From NCBI RefSeq assembly GCF_009296025.1, contig NZ_CP045178.1, forward strand, positions 1,550,001-1,614,000: DNA of 64,000 bases, in the 5' to 3' direction. This DNA is from Streptomyces tsukubensis (lineage in GTDB: Bacteria > Actinomycetota > Actinomycetes > Streptomycetales > Streptomycetaceae). This document shows positions 46,236 through 54,527 of the stretch, piece after piece. Numbering within the stretch: position 1 is the first letter of the stretch; each line of letters starts with the position of its first letter. The notes beneath the pieces are model-generated. The model was given only the letters and a program-made list of their open reading frames with translations, did not search any database and was not told the origin of the DNA. A program made the translations under genes and the position numbers.

Positions 46236-46594
46236 TGGGCGATGTCCTTGCGCAGGGCCCCGGCGGCCCCGAGGTAGACGTGGGCGATCTCCGACTTCGG
46301 CCGGTCGGACTCCGTGTGCGCGAGTATCCGCACGACGCGTGGCATGGCTCCCGCTATGTCGAGCTCCTGGGCGCAGATCAGCGGTACGTCGACGATCCCG
46401 AGCCCCCGCGCGGCGGCCGCGGGGAAGTCGCTGTGCAGGTCGGGGGTGGCGGTGAACCAGATGCTGATCAGGTCGTCCGCGGTGAGGCCGTTGCGTTCGA
46501 GCAGGGCCGTCAGCAGCTCGCTGACCTGTTCGGCCATGTGATCGGCTGCGTCCCGCTCCAGTTGGACCGCGCCCCGGACCGCTCGTACCGCCAC
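46232..46594 (-). CDS. aroH: chorismate mutase, AroH class
   Basis: The 120-residue protein belongs to the AroH-type trimeric chorismate mutases: VRAVRGAVQLERD at the start and LISIWFTATPDLHSDFPA, which contains Arg/Glu/Thr residues used for catalysis. It converts chorismate to prephenate, the substrate of the following tyrA product. The ATG at 46594 follows a purine-rich ribosome site. It is preceded by a non-coding segment with a 33-bp repeat. Confidence 0.93.
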   Translation of the reverse strand: MAVRAVRGAVQLERDAADHMAEQVSELLTALLERNGLTADDLISIWFTATPDLHSDFPAAAARGLGIVDVPLICAQELDIAGAMPRVVRILAHTESDRPKSEIAHVYLGAAGALRKDIAQ

Positions 46595-46760
46595 AGTGCT
46601 GCTCCTCGTTCGCCCGCGTCATTCGCTGTCGCGTCCCAGGGTAGTCAGAGCCGTACCCGGAGCGCGGCCCCGCCCGAGGGCCGAGACGTGCGGGCCCGGC
46701 CACCTACGCTCTCGGGGCGCGCCCCCAGCAGCGGCTGACGTCCTGGACGGGCAGGGTCGC

Positions 46761-46853
46761 CGCAGAGGCGGAGGCGGCGGCGAGGACGGTAGGCGCAGAG
46801 GCGGAGGCGGGGACGGTAGGCGCAGAGGCGGAGGCGGCGGCGAGAGCGGCGGG
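46761..46853. repeat. 27-33 bp tandem repeat, three copies
   Basis: Units at 46761-46793, 46794-46820 (six bases shorter) and 46821-46853 each begin CGCAGAGGCGGAGGCGG. The array lies upstream of aroH and downstream of the ADP-ribosylglycohydrolase stop. Confidence 0.85.
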
Positions 46854-46859
46854 CCGCGC

Positions 46860-47924
46860 TCACCGCTCCCAGAGCGCGCCGAACGCCAGCAGCTCGTCCC
46901 TGTGCTCGATCCGGTCCACCCAGGGCGCGGGCCAGGCGTCTGCGCCCAGGTGGGCTCCGGCGAGCGCTCCAGCGAGGCAGGCGATCGAGTCGGAGTCGCC
47001 CTTGGTGCAGGCGGCCCTGCGCAACACGTTCAGCGGCTCCTGAGGGAAGAGCAGGAAGCAGAGCAGGGCGGTGGCCAGGGCCTCTTCCGCGATCCATCCC
47101 TCACCGGTGGCCTCGCACGGATCGGTCTCGGGCGACGGGTCGCGCAGCGCGGCCCGTACGCGGTCGAGCGCGTCCAGACACTCGTCCCACCCGCGTGCGG
47201 CGAACTCGCGCGGCGACCGGTCCCCCGCCCGGTGCCAGAGATCGCCGAGCCAGCGCTCCTGGTAGTCGGTGCGGCGGTCGAGGGCGTAGGAGCGCAGCAG
47301 CCCCACGAGGCCGGTGGGCTCCGCGCCCTCGGCGAGCAGCCGTACGGCGTGCGCGGTGAGATCGCTGGCGGCGAGGGCGGTCGGATGGCCGTGGGTGAGC
47401 GCCGCCTGCCATTGGGCGAGCCCGGAGCGTTCGTCCCCGGTCAGTCCTGGGATCAGCGCCACGGGGACGACCCGCATGTTGGCCCCGCACCCCTTGGAAC
47501 CGGTCTGGCTCGCGTCCTGCCAGCGGCGGTCGCCTTCGAGGAGGCCGCACGCGACCAGGCAGGTACGGCCGGGGGCGCGGTTGTTGTCGGGCGAGTGGTA
47601 CCAGCGCGTGAACTCCTCGCGCACCGGTCCTTCGTACGCCTCAGGGGCGCTGCCGCCTCGTCCGGTGACGGTGGCGAGGGCGCGGGCGAGCGCCAGCGTC
47701 ATCTGGGTGTCGTCGGTGATGTAGGCGGGGGTGGGCAGTTCCATCCCGCGCCACGGGCCGCACTTGGCGAGGATCGAGGGGACGTCGTGGAATTCGGTGG
47801 GGAAGCCGAGGGCGTCGCCGAGTGCGAGCCCCGTCAGCGCTCCCGCGGCGGCCCGCTTGCCCGGGGCGGACGGGCGGATGCCCGGCACGGTGGTCGTGTA
47901 CGGCTTCCTCGGGGCGGTAGTCAT
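46860..47924 (-). CDS. ADP-ribosylglycohydrolase family protein
   Basis: The 354-residue protein has the DraG/ARH metal-binding motifs TDDTQMTLALA (near residue 70) and KGDSDSIACLAGAL (near residue 310), and the opening GALTGLALGDALG. These coordinate two divalent metal ions for removal of ADP-ribose from proteins or small molecules. Its ATG at 47924 overlaps the NUDIX/HTH gene upstream in ATGA. The pair links ADP-ribose and NAD metabolism to a likely NrtR-like regulator. Confidence 0.93.
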   Translation of the reverse strand: MTTAPRKPYTTTVPGIRPSAPGKRAAAGALTGLALGDALGFPTEFHDVPSILAKCGPWRGMELPTPAYITDDTQMTLALARALATVTGRGGSAPEAYEGPVREEFTRWYHSPDNNRAPGRTCLVACGLLEGDRRWQDASQTGSKGCGANMRVVPVALIPGLTGDERSGLAQWQAALTHGHPTALAASDLTAHAVRLLAEGAEPTGLVGLLRSYALDRRTDYQERWLGDLWHRAGDRSPREFAARGWDECLDALDRVRAALRDPSPETDPCEATGEGWIAEEALATALLCFLLFPQEPLNVLRRAACTKGDSDSIACLAGALAGAHLGADAWPAPWVDRIEHRDELLAFGALWER

Positions 47925-48739
47925 ATGTCCTGTCCTTCGGGTGGCGCGGCGACCGGGCGCAGCAGGGGCGGGTGGAGGACGGCGGCGCCGCCCGCGCGGT
48001 AGAGGACGGCGGGTTTGCCCCGCTGGGAGGTACGGCGGCGGGCGCCGGGCGCGGGCTCGACGAAGCCGGGCGCCGCCAGCACCTTGCGCCGGAAGTTCGG
48101 CCGGTCGAGCGCCGTGCCCCAGACGGTCTCGTAGACCTGCTGGAGTTCGCCGAGCGTGAAGGCGGGCGGGCAGAAGGCGGTGGCGAGGCCGGTGTATTCG
48201 AGCTTGGCGCAGATCCGCTCGTAGGCGTCGCCGAGGATGCGGTCGTGGTCGAAGGCGAGCGGCTCGGGGGCGCGGAAGCCGTGCGGAGCACAGGGGAACC
48301 AGCGGGCTCCGGCCGCGTCACTGCCCGCGACCGGCTCGGGCAGGTCGGGCACGAGCGCGGTATGGGCGACGGAGACGACACGCATCCTGGGGTCGCGGTC
48401 CGGGTCGCTGTAGGTACGCAGTTGTTCGAGGTGCAGTCCTTCGACGACAGGCTGCGGCAGTCCGGTCTCCTCGGCCAGCTCCCTGCGGGCCGCGGCGTCC
48501 GCGGCCTCCCGGGGCTGGACGAATCCGCCGGGCAGCGCCCAGCGGCCCGCGTAGGGATCCTCACCGCGCTCGACGAGCAGCACCAGCAGCTCCTGGTGTC
48601 TGACGGTGAAGACGGCGAGGTCCACGGTGACGGCGAAGGGCTCGAAGGCGTACTTGTCGTAGGTCGGTGGCGCGGGCTCGGGACCGTGATCGGGCTCGGG
48701 ACCGGGCTCGGATGTGGGCATGTGCATGGGCACGGACAC
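47921..48739 (-). CDS. NrtR-like NUDIX-HTH regulator
   Basis: The 272-residue protein has an N-terminal NUDIX domain with a complete box (G-x5-E-x7-RELAEETGL) followed by a winged-helix segment (ELQQVYETVWGTALDRPNFRRKV) of NrtR type. NrtR proteins sense ADP-ribose and repress NAD-metabolism genes. Unlike many NrtR proteins this one keeps the catalytic NUDIX residues, so it may also hydrolyse its ligand. It is coupled to the glycohydrolase gene. A palindrome just upstream is a likely autoregulatory operator. GTG 48739 has a GGGGGTG ribosome site seven bases away. Confidence 0.88.
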   Translation of the reverse strand: MSVPMHMPTSEPGPEPDHGPEPAPPTYDKYAFEPFAVTVDLAVFTVRHQELLVLLVERGEDPYAGRWALPGGFVQPREAADAAARRELAEETGLPQPVVEGLHLEQLRTYSDPDRDPRMRVVSVAHTALVPDLPEPVAGSDAAGARWFPCAPHGFRAPEPLAFDHDRILGDAYERICAKLEYTGLATAFCPPAFTLGELQQVYETVWGTALDRPNFRRKVLAAPGFVEPAPGARRRTSQRGKPAVLYRAGGAAVLHPPLLRPVAAPPEGQDI

Positions 48740-48756
48740 GGGAGGACACCCCCTTA

Positions 48757-48773
48757 ATAGTCATTCTGACTAT
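48757..48773 (-). promoter_or_regulatory. palindromic operator upstream of the NrtR-like gene
   Basis: ATAGTCA-TTC-TGACTAT is a perfect 7-3-7 inverted repeat 18 bases before the start codon, extended by near-symmetric A/T bases. It overlaps a possible -10 (TATAGT on the minus strand), so a bound repressor would block the promoter. Confidence 0.75.
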
Positions 48774-48880
48774 AAAGAGCGAACACCGACGGGCACAAGC
48801 CCTGGGGCCGCCCTCCCTCCCGGTCACGCGCCCCGAACACCGCCGCCCGGGTGCGGTGCGCCCCACCACCCGGGAAAAAG

Positions 48881-48922
48881 CCGTGCGGCCGGCCCCCGGG
48901 GAGACGGGGACCGGCCGCACGG
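48881..48922 (-). terminator. terminator of the rlu-type gene
   Basis: CCGTGCGGCCGG (48881-48892) pairs perfectly with its complement (48911-48922), and on the minus strand the hairpin is followed by CTTTTT. It follows the 8-bp repeat array downstream of the pseudouridine synthase gene. Confidence 0.85.
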
Positions 48923-48976
48923 TGAAGCGGTGAAGCGGTGAAGCGGTGAAGCGGTGAAGCGGTGAAGCGGTGAAGC
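48921..48976. repeat. 8-bp microsatellite, seven perfect copies
   Basis: GGTGAAGC repeats seven times without a mismatch between the stop of the pseudouridine synthase gene and its terminator. The unit number could vary by slippage; it lies in the 3' untranslated region. Confidence 0.95.
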
Positions 48977-48999
48977 GAGACGGAAAGGGCGGGGCCGAC

Positions 49000-50271
49000 C
49001 TACAGGTCGACCTCCTGCATCAACATGCCCACCTCGGTATTGCTGAGCCGGCGCAGCCAGCCCGACTTCTGGTCGCCGAGGGTGATCGGCCCGAAGGAGA
49101 CCCGCACCAGCTTGTCGACGGGGAACCCCGCCTCGGCGAGCATGCGCCGCACGATGTGCTTGCGGCCCTCGTGCAGGGTCACCTCGACCAGGTAGTTCTT
49201 ACCGGTCTGCTCGACGACCCTGAAGTGGTCGGCGCGGGCGTACCCGTCCTCCAGCTGGATGCCGTCCTTGAGCTGCTTGCCCAGGTCACGCGGGATCGGG
49301 CCCACGATGTGCGCCAGGTAGGTCTTCTTCACCCCGTACTTGGGGTGGGTCAGCCGGTGGGCCAGCTCACCGTGGTTGGTGAGCAGGATGACGCCCTCGG
49401 TCTCGGTGTCGAGCCTGCCGACGTGGAAGAGGCGCGTCTCGCGGTTGGTGACGTAGTCGCCGAGGCACTGGCGGCGCTCCGGGTCCTCCATGGTGGAGAC
49501 GACACCGGCGGGCTTGTTGAGCGAGAAGAACTGGTACGACTGCGTGGCGACGGTCAGACCGTCGACCTTCAGCTCGTCGTGCTCGGCGACGCGCATGCCC
49601 TGTTCGAGCACGATCTCGCCGTTGACCTCGACGCGGGCCTGCTCCACCAGTTCCTCGCAGGCGCGGCGTGAACCGTAGCCCGCGCGGGCGAGCACCTTCT
49701 GGAGGCGTTCGCCCTCCTGCTCGGCGCCGGGGAAGGTCTTCGGCGTCCGCACGGGGGGCTTGCTGTGCCGCTCCCTGTTGCGCTCCTCGATCTGGGCGTC
49801 CAGCTCGCGGGGGCGGGAGGGGGCGCTGCCCCGTCGTCCGCCGCCCTGGAAGCCGCCACCCTTGGGAGCGCTCTTGGAGGTCTTGGGGCCGCCCTTGGCG
49901 CCGCCGCGCGCGGAGGCACCGCGCCCGCCGGACGCACCGCCGCCCGTGGGGCCGCCACCGGACGGACGACCGCCACCGCCGCCGGAGCCCCGGCCCGCGG
50001 GCGCGCCGGAACCACGGCCACCGCCGCCGCCGGAACCCCGGCCAGCGGGCGCGCCCGAGCCACGGCCACCGCCGCCACCGGACGGGCGGCCGCCGCCGCT
50101 CCCCCGGCCACCGCCGCCCTTACGGCCGCCCGGCTCGTCGGAGGATCCACCGACGTCGTAGCGGCGCTCCTCGGGGCGAGGCCGGCCTGCCCTCTTCTGC
50201 TTGTCGTCGCGGTTTCCCCCACCGGCACCCCGGTGGTTACCGCGGCCGCTGTCCCTGTCGCTGCTTGGCAT
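49000..50271 (-). CDS. RluB-type 23S rRNA pseudouridine synthase with long Gly-rich N-terminus
   Basis: The catalytic part (from about residue 190) has an S4 RNA-binding domain (RLQKVLARAGYGSRR) and the RsuA/RluB active site GRLDTETEG with the catalytic Asp. It isomerises uridine in 23S rRNA. The first 160 residues are an Arg/Gly/Ser/Pro-rich disordered extension containing a 16-residue repeat (GGGGGRGSGAPAGRGS twice); Streptomyces homologues have such tails, which may bind RNA. ATG 50271 overlaps the scpB stop by one base (TGATG). It ends the parA-RHH-scpA-scpB operon. Confidence 0.93.
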   Translation of the reverse strand: MPSSDRDSGRGNHRGAGGGNRDDKQKRAGRPRPEERRYDVGGSSDEPGGRKGGGGRGSGGGRPSGGGGGRGSGAPAGRGSGGGGGRGSGAPAGRGSGGGGGRPSGGGPTGGGASGGRGASARGGAKGGPKTSKSAPKGGGFQGGGRRGSAPSRPRELDAQIEERNRERHSKPPVRTPKTFPGAEQEGERLQKVLARAGYGSRRACEELVEQARVEVNGEIVLEQGMRVAEHDELKVDGLTVATQSYQFFSLNKPAGVVSTMEDPERRQCLGDYVTNRETRLFHVGRLDTETEGVILLTNHGELAHRLTHPKYGVKKTYLAHIVGPIPRDLGKQLKDGIQLEDGYARADHFRVVEQTGKNYLVEVTLHEGRKHIVRRMLAEAGFPVDKLVRVSFGPITLGDQKSGWLRRLSNTEVGMLMQEVDL

Positions 50272-51011
50272 CAATGTTCCGTCGGATCGAGGTGGCTGTC
50301 GTGGCTGTCGTCTGTGGTTGCGTAACTGTCCGTGCGGGTGTCCTGGACGGAGACATCGTCCGCGTCCGGATCGAACGACGGCACCCCCTCCAGCGTCTCC
50401 GCCTCGATCGCGTCCGCATCCGGGAGGAAGGGCGCGAGCTCGGGGAGTTCGTCCAGGCCGCGCAGGCCCATCCGCTCCAGGAAATAGTTCGTCGTCCTGT
50501 ACAGGATCGCACCTGTTTCGGGTTCCGTGCCCGCCTCCTCGACCAGACCCCGCTGGAGGAGCGTGCGCATCACGCCGTCACAGTTCACTCCGCGCACCGC
50601 GGAGACCCGTGAACGGCTGACCGGCTGCCGATAGGCGACCACGGCCAGCGTCTCAAGCGCCGCCTGGGTGAGCCGCGCCTGCTGGCCGTCGAGGACGAAA
50701 CCCTCGACCGCAGGAGCGTACGCGGGTCGCGAGTAGAACCGCCAGCCGCCCGCGACAAGCCGCAGCTCGAAACCTCGGCCCTGCGAGGTGTACTCGTCGG
50801 CGAGCGTACGCAGTGCGCTCGCGACCTCCCTGACCGGCCGCTGGAGGACCTTGGCGAGATGGTCCTCGGTGGCGGGTTCGTCCACGACCATCAGGACGGC
50901 CTCCAGGGCGGGCCGCAGCGCGAGTACGGAGACGGCCGTCTCTCCGTTGTGACCGTCCTGCCGGGCCGGGGGGCCCGCGCCATCCGTGGTGGGGCTCTCG
51001 CCGTCTGTCAC
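50271..51011 (-). CDS. scpB: segregation and condensation protein ScpB
   Basis: The 246-residue protein has two winged-helix domains, as in ScpB (LRPALEAVLMVVDEPAT; TQAALETLAVVAYRQPVSR; VMRTLLQRGLVEE). ScpB binds the kleisin ScpA and regulates the SMC condensin complex. The last 45 residues are acidic. GTG 51011 overlaps the scpA stop in GTGA, which fixes the start. It is translated with the downstream pseudouridine synthase gene by a one-base overlap, a common actinobacterial arrangement. Confidence 0.95.
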   Translation of the reverse strand: MTDGESPTTDGAGPPARQDGHNGETAVSVLALRPALEAVLMVVDEPATEDHLAKVLQRPVREVASALRTLADEYTSQGRGFELRLVAGGWRFYSRPAYAPAVEGFVLDGQQARLTQAALETLAVVAYRQPVSRSRVSAVRGVNCDGVMRTLLQRGLVEEAGTEPETGAILYRTTNYFLERMGLRGLDELPELAPFLPDADAIEAETLEGVPSFDPDADDVSVQDTRTDSYATTDDSHDSHLDPTEH

Positions 51012-52216
51012 GCCGTCTCCTCCGTGCCCGTCTTCTCGGTGCCCGTCCCCACCGTGCCCGTCCCCTCCGTACGGCCCCGCTCGTCACCGGGCGACTCCAC
51101 GGCGGTGCTCCCCTCGGCCGAAGGCATCTCGGCGCGCCGCTCCTCCGCCGCCGGTTCCGCCGCCGGTTCCGCCGCCGGTTCCGCCGCCCGGTCGAACTCG
51201 TCGGTGACCCACGGCCGTTCCTCCCCCTCGCCGCCCGTCCAGCGGACGGTGAGCGGGCCGAGGGCCTCCTCCTGGTCCAGGTCCACGGCCTTCTCCCGAT
51301 AGAGCTCAAGCAGCGCCAGGAAGCGCGCCACGACGGTCAGGGTGTCCCCGGCGTCGGCCACGAGGGCGGCGAAGTCGGACTCGCCGGCCTCGCGCAGCTT
51401 CGCCACGACCACCTGTGCCTGTTCCTGGACCGACACGAGCGGGGCGTGGATGTGATCGATGTACACCCGCGGCTCGGGCTTCGGCTGCATGGCCTTGACC
51501 GCGAGTCTCGCCAATCCCTCGCCGCCGATCCTGATGACGACCTCGGGCAACAGGGCGGCGTGGTGCGGCTCAAGACCGACGGTCCGCGGAAAACGGTGGG
51601 CCTCGTCGTCCAGCCGACCGCTGAAGATGTCAGCGACGCGCTTGTACGCCCGGTACTGCAACAGCCTCGCGAAGAGCAGGTCCCTCGCCTCCAGCAGCGC
51701 GAGGTCAGCCTCGTCCTCGATCTCGGCGACGGGCAGCAGTCTGGCCGCCTTGAGGTCGAGCAGTGTCGCGGCGACGACCAGGAACTCGGTGGTCCGGTCG
51801 AGGTCCCAGTCGGCCCCCATGGCGCGGATGTGGGCCATGAACTCGTCGGTGACCTGGGAGAGGGCGATCTCGGTGATGTCCAGCCTGTGCCGGGAGATGA
51901 GCTGGAGCAGCAGGTCGAAGGGGCCCTCGAAGTTGGCGAGCCGCACGGTGAACCGCCCGTCGTCCGCGGGTCGGTCCTCCCCCTCGGTGCCCTCCGCGGG
52001 CGGGCGCTGCCCGTCGCCCCCGGGCGGGCCCTCCCCGTCCCCGTCCGTCGGCGTCTCCCCGCCGTCTCCGGCTCCGGACGGCGGGCGCTCAGTCCGCTCC
52101 TCCTGAGGCGCTTGGGGGGCCGGCCCGCCACCGGAGTCCGCGGGCGTCTCGCCCGGCCCCCTGCCCAGGGCGCGTCTGCCCCGGGGGCGCCGGGCTGAGT
52201 CGTCGGTCGTGGGCAT
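51008..52216 (-). CDS. scpA: segregation and condensation kleisin ScpA
   Basis: The kleisin domain runs from about residue 85 (FTVRLANFEGPFDLLLQLI) to residue 330, with the SMC-binding N-terminal helix region and the C-terminal winged helix. It bridges SMC heads and ScpB. The N-terminal 80 residues are an acidic low-complexity region. The C-terminal tail has an Ala-Ala-Glu-Pro repeat, from a 12-bp DNA repeat, and a Gly-Thr run. ATG 52216 is used; no clear ribosome site favours it over the upstream GTG 52300. The downstream scpB overlaps by four bases. Confidence 0.92.
   Translation of the reverse strand: MPTTDDSARRPRGRRALGRGPGETPADSGGGPAPQAPQEERTERPPSGAGDGGETPTDGDGEGPPGGDGQRPPAEGTEGEDRPADDGRFTVRLANFEGPFDLLLQLISRHRLDITEIALSQVTDEFMAHIRAMGADWDLDRTTEFLVVAATLLDLKAARLLPVAEIEDEADLALLEARDLLFARLLQYRAYKRVADIFSGRLDDEAHRFPRTVGLEPHHAALLPEVVIRIGGEGLARLAVKAMQPKPEPRVYIDHIHAPLVSVQEQAQVVVAKLREAGESDFAALVADAGDTLTVVARFLALLELYREKAVDLDQEEALGPLTVRWTGGEGEERPWVTDEFDRAAEPAAEPAAEPAAEERRAEMPSAEGSTAVESPGDERGRTEGTGTVGTGTEKTGTEETA
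51145..51180. repeat. 12-bp tandem repeat in scpA
   Basis: The unit CCGCCGCCGGTT occurs three times perfectly and encodes the Ala-Ala-Glu-Pro tail repeat. In-frame copy change would alter tail length. Confidence 0.85.
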
Positions 52217-52357
52217 GGCGGTCCAGGGGGCGGTACGGGGCCGGGGACGGCGTACGACACCCTCGTGAGGGCCGCGCACCGGCATCCCGGGTTCGGGCAC
52301 GCCACGCTACCGGCCGAGCCACGCGCGGCGGGGGAGGCACCCGGCGCCGCGCCCCCT

Positions 52358-52978
52358 TCAACGGCCGCGCAGTCTCCGTACGAGAATGCTCGCGTCCCCT
52401 CGTGATTCGAGGTCCGCGAGCACGACGGCAACCGCTTCGCGCACGATCCGGCCGCGGTCGACGGCCAGCCCGTGCTCGCCCCGCAGGACGAGACGTGCGT
52501 GTTCGAGGTCCATCAGTTCCTCGGCCGACACGTAGACGGTGATCTTCTCGTCGTGCCGCTCACGTCCGCTGGGGCGCCGTCCCGCGGCCCGCGCGCGTCG
52601 GCGCGCCGCGGCGGAGGCCGAGTTGTTGCCCGCGGGGCGCCCCGGCTGCTGCGGCGATCCCGTCGCGGCGCCGTCCTGGGACATCCGCCGCTTGGCGGGC
52701 TCCGCCTCCTGTGTGCGGCTGCGGTGTTCTCGGGAACCCGACTCCGCCGAGGTGGCCGTGTGCTCCGCGGAGCCACCGGCCGTCCCTTCCTGGGCGGGGC
52801 GTGGCGCCTGGCCGGGGAGACCGGGCTGTCCTGACGCCGTCGGCTCCTCCGTCGGTGCGCTCTCGCCCGCCGGGGCCGGGACCCTGGGCTCGCCGGTCGT
52901 GCTCCGCCGGGGCGAGGACGACGTGAGTGACGTGCCCCCGGTCGTGCGGAACAGCTCGTCGGCCCCCGGCAGACTCAC
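52358..52978 (-). CDS. hypothetical protein with C-terminal ribbon-helix-helix-like domain
   Basis: Residues 1-130 of the 206-residue protein are Ser/Gly/Pro-rich and disordered; the last 65 residues (EKITVYVSAEELMDLEHARL ending VLADLESRGDASILVRRL) have the beta-helix-helix profile of ribbon-helix-helix DNA-binding proteins such as ParG/CopG. It is encoded between parA and scpA and overlaps the parA stop in GTGA, so it may be a centromere-binding partner or a regulator of this ParA. I found no ParB-type gene in the window. The RHH assignment is from pattern only. Confidence 0.78.
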   Translation of the reverse strand: MSLPGADELFRTTGGTSLTSSSPRRSTTGEPRVPAPAGESAPTEEPTASGQPGLPGQAPRPAQEGTAGGSAEHTATSAESGSREHRSRTQEAEPAKRRMSQDGAATGSPQQPGRPAGNNSASAAARRRARAAGRRPSGRERHDEKITVYVSAEELMDLEHARLVLRGEHGLAVDRGRIVREAVAVVLADLESRGDASILVRRLRGR

Positions 52979-54144
52979 TCGGCGTGACACCGGGCGAGCA
53001 CCTCCCTGGCGAGCTGACGGTAGGCGGCGGCGCCGACGGAGTTGGAGGCGTACGTCGTGATGGGCTCGCCCGCGACCGTCGTCTCGGGGAAGCGGACCGT
53101 GCGGCCGATGACCGTGTGGTAGACGTGATTGTCGAACGCCTCCACCACCCGGGCCAGCACCTCGCGGCTGTGCACCGTGCGGGAGTCGTACATCGTGGCG
53201 AGGATGCCGTCGAGTTCGAGATCCGGGTTGAGTCGCTCCTGGACCTTCTCGATGGTCTCGGTGAGCAACGCCACTCCGCGCAGTGCGAAGAACTCGCACT
53301 CCAGCGGCACGATCACCTTGTGCGCCGCGGTGAGGGCGTTGACGGTGAGCAGGCCGAGCGAGGGCTGGCAGTCGATCACGATGTAGTCGTAGTCGGCCAT
53401 CAGCGGCTTCAGGGCGCGCTGGAGGGTGGACTCGCGCGCCACCTCGGAGACGAGCTGCACCTCAGCGGCCGAGAGGTCGATGTTGCTCGGCAGCAGGTCC
53501 ATATTGGGCACGGCCGTCTTGAGCAGTACCTCGTCCGCCGCCATGCCCCGCTCCATGAGCAGGTTGTAGACGGTGAGGTCGAGCTCCATCGGGTTGACAC
53601 CCAGACCGACGGAGAGGGCGCCCTGCGGGTCGAAGTCGACGAGCAGCACCCTGCGTCCGTACTCCGCGAGCGCGGCCCCCAGGTTGATGGTCGAGGTCGT
53701 CTTGCCGACCCCGCCCTTCTGGTTGCACATCGCGATGATCTTCGCGGGACCGTGGTCGGTCAGCGGGCCCGGGATCGGGAAGTACGGCAGCGGCCGTCCG
53801 GTCGGGCCGATCCGCTCACGGCGCTGCCGTGCGGCGTCGGGCGCGAGCGTGGCCGCGTACTCCGGGTCCGGCTCGTATTCGGCGTCGGGGTCGTAGAAGT
53901 GCCCTTCGGGCAATTCGTCGTAGTCAGCGAGGCGGCTGGGCTTCCCGCCGCTCCGGTCGCCGGCCATGGCGTTCACGTGATGGCCATCCATGCTCTGGTG
54001 TGCTGTCTGAGTCGGCTGTGGGCCCTGCTGGGCTGCGAAGGTGTGGACGGCCACGGAGCCGACAGCCTCCAGCCCTGTGGAGCCGTGGCTCCCCGCAGCC
54101 GTTCCTGGTCGACCACCCCCGGGAGAAAATGTCGACTCATTCAC
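52975..54144 (-). CDS. ParA-family chromosome-partitioning ATPase
   Basis: The 389-residue protein has a deviant Walker A CNQKGGVGKTTSTIN near residue 140, Walker A' VLLVDFDPQG, and Walker B VIDCQPSLG. This is the ParA/Soj family. The N-terminal 130 residues are a long, acidic, low-complexity extension. It is the first gene of an operon with an RHH-like protein, scpA, scpB and the rlu-type gene. It is distinct from the ParA that partners ParB near oriC in Streptomyces; no parS site or parB is visible here. GTG 54144 is used, with GGAGG 11 bases upstream. Confidence 0.92.
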   Translation of the reverse strand: MNESTFSPGGGRPGTAAGSHGSTGLEAVGSVAVHTFAAQQGPQPTQTAHQSMDGHHVNAMAGDRSGGKPSRLADYDELPEGHFYDPDAEYEPDPEYAATLAPDAARQRRERIGPTGRPLPYFPIPGPLTDHGPAKIIAMCNQKGGVGKTTSTINLGAALAEYGRRVLLVDFDPQGALSVGLGVNPMELDLTVYNLLMERGMAADEVLLKTAVPNMDLLPSNIDLSAAEVQLVSEVARESTLQRALKPLMADYDYIVIDCQPSLGLLTVNALTAAHKVIVPLECEFFALRGVALLTETIEKVQERLNPDLELDGILATMYDSRTVHSREVLARVVEAFDNHVYHTVIGRTVRFPETTVAGEPITTYASNSVGAAAYRQLAREVLARCHAE

Positions 54145-54527
54145 AAGTCGTCTTACCTCCTTGGTGACCAGACAATTTCTAGATAGGTCAGCGTGGCACC
54201 ATGCCGACGGTTGGCGACTCTATGGCGTGTCACCACTCCGCAGCAACACAATCCGCCGGACCCGACCCGATGTGTCGGTAATCAAACACCTCTCTGTCAA
54301 GGGTGCACACGGCCGCGACATGCACTTGTCGACACAGCGAGGTGCGACGCGTATGGGCTGAAGGGTTATTTTCAGGGCGAGTTGGGAGAGCCTACGGCGA
54401 ATCTCCGCATAACTCCGCGCAGGAGAACGGCCGGACCTCTTGCGCGAGGTCCGGCCGCGAGCGTGATATTGACGACTCGGGTTGACGCCCCCACACGCCT
54501 CCAAAAACCGCGCGAGGGGCGCGTGAC
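54145..54527. other. intergenic region between ald and parA
   Basis: No gene is seen. The part next to parA holds lower-GC DNA that probably includes the operon promoter; the other end carries the ald terminator. Confidence 0.5.
54429..54456 (-). terminator. terminator downstream of ald
   Basis: GGCCGGACCTC (54429-54439) pairs perfectly with GAGGTCCGGCC (54446-54456) around a six-base loop, about 70 bases beyond the ald stop. Confidence 0.8.

Noticed and set aside
52975..54144. Chromosomal parAB origin locus
   Set aside because: No parB, parS-like sites, dnaA, rnpA or gidB genes are present; this is a separate ParA paralogue.
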